Source of the DNA: Bog-756 sp963828385
GTDB lineage: Bacteria > Actinomycetota > Acidimicrobiia > Acidimicrobiales > RAAP-2
Assembly (NCBI GenBank): GCA_963828385.1
Contig: CAWHEF010000001.1
Coordinates: 62,001-126,000 of the forward strand
DNA: 64,000 bases
Reading direction: 5' to 3'
Each line of letters begins with the position of its first letter. Positions within the stretch are counted from its first letter, which is position 1. This document shows positions 29,478 to 37,757 of the stretch, piece after piece. Made by a program: the position numbers and the translations under genes. The notes beneath the pieces were generated by a model. The model worked only from the letters and a program-made list of their open reading frames with translations, was not told the origin of the DNA and did not search any database.

Positions 29478-30455
29478 TCAATGAGAACTGGTTCGTTGTC
29501 GCCTCAGCTGCATCGTCGAGTGGGCAGCTAGTTTCAGACGAGTCCCTCTGTAGGGGACGCCTCCTCGTACCCGTTGCCACATGGCCGCCCAAACACAGAC
29601 AGACCGCTCTGCCGCCCAAAGCGGAGCCATCAGGGTGCATCTGAACGGAAAATAGTTCCTAGCACCCTGTTTGCGACGTCCTGATTCGGCCAGCACCCAA
29701 ACGAGGCCCACGCCGAGGGCCATCCCGTTCCATGCGCGCCGTCGTCCACCGACAAGCCACAAAGCAGCGATGGCGGGTAGTACCGAGGCCCAGCCGACCA
29801 GTCGGGCCGGTCGAGCAAACTCGTCATAGGCCTGTCTCGTACGCTGGGAAATGAACTGATTCGTCGTCGGGGGCAGCCGTCGAACAAAGCAGTCATTGGC
29901 CACGATCTCTTGACAGCCTTGAGCACGGAGGGTGCGGGCCAGCTCCAGATTTTCGAACAGAGCCTCACCCGAATACCCTCCCGCGGCGAGTAAGCGGTCG
30001 CGGTCGATCGCGAGCGTTCCTGGCCAGTCGCCACCTGTCGCCCTGTTGATCAGGCTGCGGCCCGAATCCCAGACTGCATGCCAGGTCAGTGGACTGAAGA
30101 AGTTCTGGGGCCGAACGACGGCAGCGTCGTCCAACTGTGCCGCGAGTCGCTGCAACTCCGCCCCGTAGCGGACATCATCATCCGCGATGACGACCCGACG
30201 GTGAGAGGCCACATGTACTCCCGTCATGACCCCACCGACCTTTCCCATAGGGCTTGCGAGCCTGGGCTCGGGGGGGAGATGGAGGCTGAACCGTCCCCAC
30301 GACCGATGATGTTCAGAGAACACCTCATCGGCCGACCCGTCCACGATGATGAGCTCCGCCTGATCGGCTATCGAGTGCAGATACTCCGTGAATTCGCTCG
30401 ATGCGGCAGGCGACGAGGCTTTGATCGGCAGGATGTAACTGAAGGGGACCATCAT
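29478..30455 (-). CDS. glycosyltransferase family 2-like membrane protein
   Basis: 325 aa. GT-A nucleotide-sugar region with SYILPIKAS, ELIIVDGSADEV, the metal-binding VVIADDDVRYG (DxD type) and GDWPGTLAIDRDRLLAAGG. A hydrophobic C-terminal part (LVGWASVLPAIAALWLVG and WNGMALGVGLVWVLAES) indicates two membrane helices. ATG 30455 (MMVPFSY) is chosen; the in-frame extension to 30674 has no similarity. Acceptor unknown; its neighbours suggest a lipid or isoprenoid. Confidence 0.82.
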   Translation of the reverse strand: MMVPFSYILPIKASSPAASSEFTEYLHSIADQAELIIVDGSADEVFSEHHRSWGRFSLHLPPEPRLASPMGKVGGVMTGVHVASHRRVVIADDDVRYGAELQRLAAQLDDAAVVRPQNFFSPLTWHAVWDSGRSLINRATGGDWPGTLAIDRDRLLAAGGYSGEALFENLELARTLRAQGCQEIVANDCFVRRLPPTTNQFISQRTRQAYDEFARPARLVGWASVLPAIAALWLVGGRRRAWNGMALGVGLVWVLAESGRRKQGARNYFPFRCTLMAPLWAAERSVCVWAAMWQRVRGGVPYRGTRLKLAAHSTMQLRRQRTSSH

Positions 30456-30550
30456 GCCGCGCTGGGCCGACCACCCGGGAATGGTGGACGGCCTTCCGTC
30501 TCTCCCGGTCTGCGAGCGACCGAGTCGTCTCAGATCGGTAGAGGCACTTG

Positions 30551-31639
30551 TCATACAACGCACGGGGCTGCAGAAGGAGAAGTCCGACCGCCTTCTCGAC
30601 GGCAACGATGCCCGGACGGGAATGCGGGCCCCCTTGACACTGGGGGAAGCAGAGACGTTGAACCTTGCGCCCAATGGTCCAAGAGATAGCCGGTAAAGCA
30701 GGCCTCTACATCAAGGAGAGCCGCAACTCCGAAGGCAATGTCTTCAGCGGCCACCGGATCAGTCTCGGCCAGTCCGCTAATGAGTTCGTCAGCTGCGATC
30801 CGTTCATGGAACACGTCAGCCAGAACGTGCACATCGTAGAAGTCGGCAGCGCTGTCGTCGTGCAGGAGCCGCCGCACGGCGGTCGCGTAGCGGGCCATCG
30901 GTATCACGGAAGTCATTTCAAATGCTGCGAGGTGACCCACGAGAGCGCCTCGCCAACGACGGTGAAGGCCCAGATACGAAACGAGGTTGTCAGTAGCCAG
31001 GGTGACACCCGGAACCTCATCGATGTACGCACCGGGTGCAGGATCGAGGTCGAGAGCACGCATCGTGACGGCAAATAGCTCGGCATGCGAGCGACCCCGA
31101 ACTCCACTCCCGTATTCGTCGGCTTGGAGGCGGACCAGAGCCGATTTTGGACGCCCTCGGAGGCGGGGAACGGCCCACGTATGAGCGTCGGCTTCCTTAC
31201 GTTGATAGATGCTCCGGTGGACGACAAACTCTCTCAAGTGATCCGTGGTCCCCTGCTCGCTCATGAACGATGAGAGCGAGGGACCTTCATGAGCTGCGAG
31301 CAGACCCCGAACCACCAATACTGATTCGTTGGCATCGACAGGAATGCCGGGCCGGGCGCCCCGAAGGGCGGCATGGGCCACGAGAGCTGACAGGAATCGG
31401 TCTTCTAGGAAACCCCTCAGCCGAAGCAGGGAAGGCTCCCATTCCCAGTTCTCGTCGACCCCTTCGAATCCGTCATAGTGCAAACCGAAGCAAACGTGCA
31501 GCGCAAGCTGCGTATCGTCGCCGGACAGAGGATCATCTGCCGGATGGGGCCATCCGCCGATCCCCCCTGGCCGGCCTTGCAGCCGCAGCACGAGCAGGTC
31601 CGTCAATGGTCCGCGTGGGGCCGGCAGGGGTGGCTTCAT
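30551..31639 (-). CDS. iron-containing redox enzyme, haem-oxygenase-like diiron oxidase (HDO) family
   Basis: 362 aa, mostly helical. Family hallmarks are RLQADEYGSGVRGRSHAELFA, which supplies Glu and His ligands, and FYDVHVLADVFHERIAADEL, with the His/Glu/Asp of the second metal-binding helix. Members of this fold include UndA and other oxygen-activating diiron enzymes; the reaction here is unknown. ATG 31639 is preceded by GGGAAAGAAGAGG, a good Shine-Dalgarno. The frame continues upstream but matches nothing. First gene of the HDO-glycosyltransferase-flavoprotein unit. Confidence 0.83.
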   Translation of the reverse strand: MKPPLPAPRGPLTDLLVLRLQGRPGGIGGWPHPADDPLSGDDTQLALHVCFGLHYDGFEGVDENWEWEPSLLRLRGFLEDRFLSALVAHAALRGARPGIPVDANESVLVVRGLLAAHEGPSLSSFMSEQGTTDHLREFVVHRSIYQRKEADAHTWAVPRLRGRPKSALVRLQADEYGSGVRGRSHAELFAVTMRALDLDPAPGAYIDEVPGVTLATDNLVSYLGLHRRWRGALVGHLAAFEMTSVIPMARYATAVRRLLHDDSAADFYDVHVLADVFHERIAADELISGLAETDPVAAEDIAFGVAALLDVEACFTGYLLDHWAQGSTSLLPPVSRGPAFPSGHRCRREGGRTSPSAAPCVV

Positions 31640-31881
31640 CGCCTCTTCTTTCCCTCGATTGTGTTCGAGAAACCCGGAGTGGACTCGTGCATTGCGTGGT
31701 TCCCAGTCAAAAGCCCAGGCAGAAGTCCATTTCGGCCATTCGAGAATCATGGCAGCAGAACCGGCGTCCAGCCGCTCCGGTTGGGCCTGGTGGCGCGGCA
31801 GTGAGGTGGTCGGAACGACCGACCTGCCGGCCTCGAGCCGACGAAATTGCTGCCGGGAATATTCAGCCACGCTTTCAGGGG

Positions 31882-32646
31882 TCAGTCCGAAGGCCGAGCG
31901 CCGAGACGCCGCGCCAACAAGCGGGCGTCCTGGACAGCGTAACCCGAGTCGTCGTTGTTGAAGTATGCGTACACGTCGACACCATCGGCGAGCCAAGACG
32001 ACAATCGTTCCGCGATCGAGGAGAGGCGCTTTTCGCCGTACCTGCCTCGGTAGGGCTGCTCGAGGGCGTTCGGCCCGTGGAACCGGATGTAGGTCCAATC
32101 GGCAGTCAATTCCCAGGGTTGGCCGGCCAACAGGTCATGGACGCACAGCGCGGCAGCGTGGCGGCGCAGCACGTCGTAGGTTTCGTCGTTCAGCCAGCCC
32201 GGGTCCCGCAGTTCAACTGCCCACCGTTTTTCGGATGGTGCCGTGGTTAGGAACTCATCGAGCCGGGAGGGGTTTGGTCGCCAGCGGGGCGGGAGTTGTA
32301 CGAGCGTCGGTCCGCCAGCGACGCCGAGGCGGTCAACGCGGTCGAGGTGGTTCGGGAGCCATGACCCGGCGTCACTCAGTTTCATGCGATGTGATCCGAA
32401 CGAGCCCAGCTTGAGGGAGTAGACGAACCCGGCCGGAGCCTGGGAAGCCCATGTCTCCACAGCGCTGCAACTAGGCAACCGGTAGAAGGTGTTATTGATC
32501 TCCACCGTGTTGAACAGGGTGGCATAGTGCTCGAACCATCGGCGTGCCGGGAGAGAGTCGGGGTAGACCGTGCCCCGCCAGTGCTTGTACATCCAGCCTG
32601 AGCACCCCACCCGAGCCACGCCCGGCGGTGGCGGGTACTTGCTCAC
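31882..32646 (-). CDS. DUF72 family TIM-barrel protein
   Basis: 254 aa. DUF72 blocks are clear: VGCSGWMYKHWRG, FNTVEINNTFYRLPS, WAVELRDPGW and VYAYFNNDDSGYAVQDA. The family is a conserved barrel of unknown biochemical function. ATG 32646, divergent from the zinc alcohol dehydrogenase across 276 bp. Confidence 0.93.
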   Translation of the reverse strand: MSKYPPPPGVARVGCSGWMYKHWRGTVYPDSLPARRWFEHYATLFNTVEINNTFYRLPSCSAVETWASQAPAGFVYSLKLGSFGSHRMKLSDAGSWLPNHLDRVDRLGVAGGPTLVQLPPRWRPNPSRLDEFLTTAPSEKRWAVELRDPGWLNDETYDVLRRHAAALCVHDLLAGQPWELTADWTYIRFHGPNALEQPYRGRYGEKRLSSIAERLSSWLADGVDVYAYFNNDDSGYAVQDARLLARRLGARPSD

Positions 32647-32922
32647 GTCGCCACCGAGTGCTGATCCGTGGCTTCCTCGCCGGTTCCACGAGTGAGCATC
32701 AGGGCCAACGGTACTGCGCTCCAGCCATCGCCTGACCTCTTTTCATCGGTGAATGTGGCGTGCGGCAAATCAGATCCGATGGTTCCATGCCGAGTGCGTC
32801 CCAGAGGTAAGGGATTATCCGCAGGAGCGGCGGGTACAACGGGTACGGCGTAGTCGGTGTCCCTCCCGCCACAGTGCGAGCCACCGCCGGGTCGCCGCCT
32901 CACCCACTATCAGGAGGATCCG

Positions 32923-34104
32923 ATGAAGGCCGTTACCTGGCAGGCGAAACGCAAGGTCAGCGTGGAGTCGGTTCCCGACCCCATCATCAAAGAGCCGACT
33001 GACGCGATCGTCAGGATTACCAGTACGAACATATGCGGGTCGGACCTCCATCTGTACGAGACGCTGACCGCGTTCATGAGCGCTGGCGACATCATGGGAC
33101 ATGAGCCGATGGGCATCGTCGAGGAGGTCGGCGCCGAGGTCACGGCGATCAGCCCTGGTGACCGGGTCGTGATTCCATTCCAGATGTCATGCGGGCACTG
33201 CTTCATGTGCGACAACCAGCTCTTCAGCCAATGCGAAACCACCCAGGTTCGGGCTCAAGGGACTGGGGCAGCGTTGTTCGGTTTCTCCAAGCTCTACGGA
33301 GAGGTCCCGGGCGGCCAGGCTGAATATCTGCGGGTTCCGATGGCGCAAGCGACGCATATCAAGGTGCCCGAGGGCCCAGCTGACGACCGGTTCGTATTCC
33401 TGTCCGACGTATTGCCCACCGCCTGGCAGTCCGTGCAATACGCAGAAGTCCCCGACGGCGGAACGGTGGTGGTGCTCGGTCTCGGTCCGATCGGTGACAT
33501 GGCGGCGCGAATCTCCCAGTACGTGGGTTACCGGACCATCGCGGTCGACCTGGTGCCCGAGCGCCTCCAGCGCGCCAAGGATCGTGGTGTGGAAACCGTC
33601 GACTTGGCCGGGCACGGCGACGATCTTGGCGAGTTCGTACGGGACATGACCGACGGACGGGGCCCCGACTCCGTGATCGACGCCGTCGGGATGGAGGCGC
33701 ATGGATCACCCGGAGCCAAGCTCCTGCAAGCGGCGACGGGTCTGTTGCCAGACACGATCGCGGCGCCGCTGAGCAAGGTCGCCGGCGTCGATCGGATGAA
33801 CGCCCTCTACTCGGCGATCGATCTGGTCCGGCGCGGTGGGACCATATCCCTCATCGGCGTCTACGCCGGAGCCGCCGACCTGATGCCAATGTCCACCCTC
33901 TTCGACAAGCAGATCCAGCTGCGAATGGGCCAGGCCAATGTTCTGCGATGGATCGACGACATCATGCCACTGCTCTCCGACGACGACCCTCTGGGGGTGG
34001 ACACCTTCGCGACGCACCACATGGCGCTATCCGAGGCTCCTCACGGCTACGAGATCTTTCAAAAGAAGCAAGACGGAGCAGTCAAGGTAGTCCTTCGACC
34101 GTGA
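32923..34104 (+). CDS. zinc-dependent alcohol dehydrogenase (medium-chain; formaldehyde-dehydrogenase-like)
   Basis: 393 aa MDR enzyme. Catalytic zinc ligands are C38 (NICGSDLH) and H60-E61 (MGHEPMG). Structural zinc cysteines are C90, C93, C96 and C104. The Rossmann motif is VVVLGLGPIGDMAA followed by TIAVDLVPERL, giving NAD preference by the acidic D. The insertion around AVGMEAHG and length resemble glutathione-independent formaldehyde dehydrogenase-like MDRs. A strong AGGAGG (32912-32917) fixes ATG 32923. Could supply or consume an aldehyde for the neighbouring oxidative cluster. Confidence 0.92.
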   Translation: MKAVTWQAKRKVSVESVPDPIIKEPTDAIVRITSTNICGSDLHLYETLTAFMSAGDIMGHEPMGIVEEVGAEVTAISPGDRVVIPFQMSCGHCFMCDNQLFSQCETTQVRAQGTGAALFGFSKLYGEVPGGQAEYLRVPMAQATHIKVPEGPADDRFVFLSDVLPTAWQSVQYAEVPDGGTVVVLGLGPIGDMAARISQYVGYRTIAVDLVPERLQRAKDRGVETVDLAGHGDDLGEFVRDMTDGRGPDSVIDAVGMEAHGSPGAKLLQAATGLLPDTIAAPLSKVAGVDRMNALYSAIDLVRRGGTISLIGVYAGAADLMPMSTLFDKQIQLRMGQANVLRWIDDIMPLLSDDDPLGVDTFATHHMALSEAPHGYEIFQKKQDGAVKVVLRP

Positions 34105-34210
34105 CCGGAGAGCGGGGTGATGCGTCACCTCCCGGTCCCCGCCGAGTGAGCCCCATCAACATGGCTTCTCCCACTCCGACCGTAGTCATCGATCCGGCCC
34201 ATGCGACGGT

Positions 34211-35014
34211 TCAGGGCCCGAGGTCCCAGAGGAGACGGTAGTAGCGGATGCGCTCGGGATCCGGATCGATCCCATAGGCGACGAGCAACTCGGCCTCGTA
34301 CGAAGGGCCGTAGTTCCACACGGTGCTCCACGTGGCGACGGCGAGATCCGCCCAACGGTCGGCGACGCCCAGGGAGCCGAAGTCGACATGCCCGCTCCAG
34401 GTGCCGTCTTCGGCGATGAGCGTGTTCGGAGCGCAGGCGTCCCCGTGGCAGACGACCAGGTGGTCGACGGGAGGCGCCGCTTCGACGAGTTCCAAAGCGT
34501 CGTCGACGCTGAGCCTCCGGTGCTCGGGATGCCACCGGGCCGGTTGGAGGAGGCCGAGGCCAGCGCGTCGCCGGGCGGCGGCGACCCTCGACATGGCCGA
34601 CCAGGAGAAGGCACACGCCTTGACCGGGAGGGCGTCATGGAGGGCGCGGAGGCCTGCGCCCACGGCCCGAACAGCTTGGACCGGCCGCTGGCTCCAGCGG
34701 TCGCTCACCGCACTCTCGCCGGGGAGCGCGGTGGTGACGAGCCACGTCCCGTCCTCGTCGGAGCCCCGCGCGACGACGCCCGGAACCCGTGCATATCGAT
34801 AGGCCCAGGCGAGGCGCTCGGCCTCCTCGACCAGGTCGATGCCGCCCCCGGACGGCTGCCACTTCACGAACGACCGCTGTCGGGCTCCGTCCATCTCGAA
34901 GGTGATCCCGCCGAGTTCGTTTCGCCATACGACGCGGAGTCGCCTCCCTTTGGCGAGGCGAGCGACGCACTCGGGAACGGTGGCCGCGTCATTGGCGGGC
35001 ACACCGGCGATCAT
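34211..35014 (-). CDS. aminoglycoside phosphotransferase family kinase, APH(3')-like
   Basis: 267 aa. Kinase-fold core with ATP-site Lys K51 (SFVKWQP), Brenner motif HGDACAPNTLI (H190, D192, N197) and metal-binding D211 in GHVDFGSLGVADRWADLA. The last string is the APH(3') signature rather than that of choline/homoserine kinases. Chromosomal and not beside mobile elements, so it may be an intrinsic enzyme with a different small-molecule substrate. ATG 35014; the longer frame upstream runs antisense to the L,D-transpeptidase. Confidence 0.85.
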   Translation of the reverse strand: MIAGVPANDAATVPECVARLAKGRRLRVVWRNELGGITFEMDGARQRSFVKWQPSGGGIDLVEEAERLAWAYRYARVPGVVARGSDEDGTWLVTTALPGESAVSDRWSQRPVQAVRAVGAGLRALHDALPVKACAFSWSAMSRVAAARRRAGLGLLQPARWHPEHRRLSVDDALELVEAAPPVDHLVVCHGDACAPNTLIAEDGTWSGHVDFGSLGVADRWADLAVATWSTVWNYGPSYEAELLVAYGIDPDPERIRYYRLLWDLGP

Positions 35015-35186
35015 GCCTACATGTTCGCAGCCCCACACGGGGTCGAGGCAACGTTCGATCCCCCGTGGTGAGCGTGGAGCATCGGACCACATCCGTCGAG
35101 CCGTTGGCCAGGCACGTCCCCCCTGGAGGAGAGGCTCGGTCAGACGATCGCCGAGACCTGGTTCGCCGACGTGCAAGGCTCTGGGA

Positions 35187-36104
35187 GTGGACGAGTCCGG
35201 TGTGCGCGGCGTGCCGACGGCACCCGACAGGTGGCGCACCCTCGGCGTCGCCGGGGCGGTGGTGGTTCTCGCCGCGATCCTGGCCGGATGCGGGGGCACC
35301 CACTCGTCGGCCCACGTGAAGATGCTGACGAGCCACCACGTCACCGTAGCCACCGTTCCCGTGCCGACGACCACGTCGCCGACATCGACCACGCCCACGA
35401 CATCGACGACCGTGGCTCCGGTACCGACGACCGCGCCGCCGGAAGCGGCGCCGCCCGTCCCACCGCCGGCGCCGAGCTGCGGGTCGGGATTGGCTGCCAG
35501 CCTGGCCACCACGAACGGAGCGGCCCAGCTCATCACCGTCGAGGCGCCGACGTACGGCACCACGTCGGCCACCTTGACCATGTGGCAGCTGTCGGGAAAT
35601 TGCTGGACGGTGGCGGGGGGACCGTGGCCAGCGATGATCGGCGCCAACGGCTTCTCCGACCACCATGTCGAGGGAGACGACACGACCCCGACCGGCATCT
35701 ACGGTCTCGAGCCCACCATGTACGGCAACGCTGCCAACCCCGGCGTCCAGTACGACTACCAACAGCTCGCATGTGGGGACTGGTGGGACGAGGACCCCGC
35801 CTCGCCGGGCTACAACACGTTCCAGTACGTGCCGTGCGGGCAGACGCCTCCGTTCGGTGGTGGCAGCGAGGCGTTGTGGACCGAGACCGAGGCCTACCCG
35901 AGCTTCGCCGTCGTCGAGTACAACACCGGCCCGATCGTCGCCGGAGCCGGTTCGGCCATCTTCATCCACGCCGACACCGGTTCTCCCACCGCCGGCTGTG
36001 TCAGTATCCCCCTGGGTGATCTCGACACTCTCTTGACCTGGCTGAACCCGGGTGACAATCCGCAGATCGTCATGGGCCCGTCGAGCGAGATCAACGGGTT
36101 CTGA
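35187..36104 (+). CDS. L,D-transpeptidase (YkuD) lipoprotein
   Basis: About 305 aa. N-terminal hydrophobic segment with lipobox LAGC (C35), a Thr/Pro-rich linker (about 50-90), then a catalytic domain ending in IFIHADTGSPTAGCVSIP with H261 and nucleophile C271. It cross-links peptidoglycan 3-3 or attaches ligands at the cell surface. GTG 35187 is the best of two nearby GTGs. Divergent from the APH-like gene. Confidence 0.86.
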   Translation: MDESGVRGVPTAPDRWRTLGVAGAVVVLAAILAGCGGTHSSAHVKMLTSHHVTVATVPVPTTTSPTSTTPTTSTTVAPVPTTAPPEAAPPVPPPAPSCGSGLAASLATTNGAAQLITVEAPTYGTTSATLTMWQLSGNCWTVAGGPWPAMIGANGFSDHHVEGDDTTPTGIYGLEPTMYGNAANPGVQYDYQQLACGDWWDEDPASPGYNTFQYVPCGQTPPFGGGSEALWTETEAYPSFAVVEYNTGPIVAGAGSAIFIHADTGSPTAGCVSIPLGDLDTLLTWLNPGDNPQIVMGPSSEINGF

Positions 36105-36221
36105 CTGCGCCCGGCCGGGGCGGGGCGTCCCTCCGTGCCTAGTGTGCCAGGGGAGACGCCGGCGATGCTCGGCCTGGGCCTTGCCGATCACCGTGGTGCG
36201 CCGGCGGCAAAGGGAGCTGAG

Positions 36222-37712
36222 ATGACGAAAACCGGAATCTGTCGACACCGCGGCGGCCCAACCGTCGCAAGAACCGGCATCGTGGCAGCGGCGCTCCTGC
36301 TCGGGACGTTCGGGACGGTCGGGACGGCTGGAGGTGCCGGACGGCTCGGCCGATCGGAAGCGTCTGTGCCACCGGTGGCGGTCGGGTCGATTTCCTCGCT
36401 GTCACAATCGGTGCCGGGAGACCCGATAAGGGTCGAAAGCGTGAAGACGGTCGACCCACGGATCCTCGATGTCGAGATGACCACACCGGCGTTGCCCGGC
36501 CCGGTCCACGTGGACGTGATGCTGCCGACGGGCTATTCCGCCCACCCGAACCGGCGCTACCCGGTCATCTACTTCCTCCACGGCGGCAGCGCCGGTCCCA
36601 ACACCGGTATCGAATACCAGTCCTGGATCGACAACGGTGACGCCGAGCAGATCACAACGCACCGGCAGGTGATCGGGGTCTTCCCGGAAGCAGGGTCCGG
36701 TGGTTGGTACACGAACTGGTACAACAACGGTGCCGGCGGTCCACCCGAGTGGGAGACCTTCCACGTCGACCAGTTGGTCCCGTGGATCGACCACGGCTTC
36801 CGGACCGTCGCCGACCGGGGAGGAAGGGCGCTGATCGGGCTGTCCATGGGCGGCTACGGGGTCATGGAGTACGCGGCCAGGTTTCCCGACGTCTTTGGCA
36901 CCGCCGCCTCATTCTCCGGCGCGGTGGACATCGACGATCCGCCGGATGTGGCCGGTCCCCTGGCCTCGCTGATCGTCGGAGTCATGGCGCAGGGCTACAA
37001 CGGCGATGCCACGGGGCCGTTCGGGAGCATCGACAGCAACGAGATCGTCTGGCGCAACCACGATCCCGCCGACCTCATCGAGAACCTGCGCCATACCAAC
37101 CTGTACCTCTACAGCGGCAACGGCACTCCCGGTCCGCTCGACACCGGAACGACTGCCACATCGTTCACCGAGTTCATCGAGAGTGTCGTCTTCAGGTCGA
37201 CCACCTACTTCGTGGGCGAGATGAAGCAGCTCCACATCCCCGGCTACGTCGATCTCTACGGGAACGGGACCCACTCGTGGCCGTACTGGCAGCGGGACCT
37301 CCGAAGCGTCCTCCCCATGGTCATGTCGGACTTCACCCACCCGTCCTCCGTACCGCGCGACGTCACCTATACGACCGCTGACCCGGTGTACTCGACGTTC
37401 GGGTGGACGGTGGGCATGCACCGGGCCGTCGAGGAGTTCTCGACCCTCTCCACCGTCGGGGCCCACGAGCTAACGCTGAAGGGGAGCGGAGCAGCCCAGG
37501 TGACGACGCCGGCCCACTTCCGGCCGGGCAGCGCCCACCGGGTCGTCATGTCCGGTTCGACCGGCCGCACGAGGACCACTGTCCGCGCCGACAGCGCAGG
37601 CCGCCTCGTCCTCAACGTGAACCTCGGGCCGTCGAATGAGACGACGGAGTACGCGCCCGGCTGGACGCCGTCTGACACCAAGGTCTATGTGACCTCTGTC
37701 GAGATCACCTAG
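36222..37712 (+). CDS. secreted esterase, antigen 85/esterase D (PF00756) family
   Basis: 496 aa. Signal peptide (about 1-42, Ala/Gly-rich core). The catalytic domain carries YPVIYFLHGGSAG and nucleophile S208 in LIGLSMGGYGVMEYAARFP. A late NGTHSWPYWQRDL supplies the catalytic His. A C-terminal beta-rich domain of about 110 residues (THPSSVPRDVTYTTADPVYS onward) extends it beyond the usual 300 aa. ATG 36222 follows AGGGAG. Acts outside the cell on an ester, possibly mycolate-like or polyester. Confidence 0.86.
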   Translation: MTKTGICRHRGGPTVARTGIVAAALLLGTFGTVGTAGGAGRLGRSEASVPPVAVGSISSLSQSVPGDPIRVESVKTVDPRILDVEMTTPALPGPVHVDVMLPTGYSAHPNRRYPVIYFLHGGSAGPNTGIEYQSWIDNGDAEQITTHRQVIGVFPEAGSGGWYTNWYNNGAGGPPEWETFHVDQLVPWIDHGFRTVADRGGRALIGLSMGGYGVMEYAARFPDVFGTAASFSGAVDIDDPPDVAGPLASLIVGVMAQGYNGDATGPFGSIDSNEIVWRNHDPADLIENLRHTNLYLYSGNGTPGPLDTGTTATSFTEFIESVVFRSTTYFVGEMKQLHIPGYVDLYGNGTHSWPYWQRDLRSVLPMVMSDFTHPSSVPRDVTYTTADPVYSTFGWTVGMHRAVEEFSTLSTVGAHELTLKGSGAAQVTTPAHFRPGSAHRVVMSGSTGRTRTTVRADSAGRLVLNVNLGPSNETTEYAPGWTPSDTKVYVTSVEIT

Positions 37713-37757
37713 ACCCTCCGGATACAGACGCGGCGATCGGCGGTCGCTCCTGCCAGG

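Noticed and set aside
30551..32098. A 515-aa frame for the diiron protein
   Set aside because: The upstream 150 residues lie across DUF72 antisense; the ATG at 31639 with AAGAAGAGG is the natural start.
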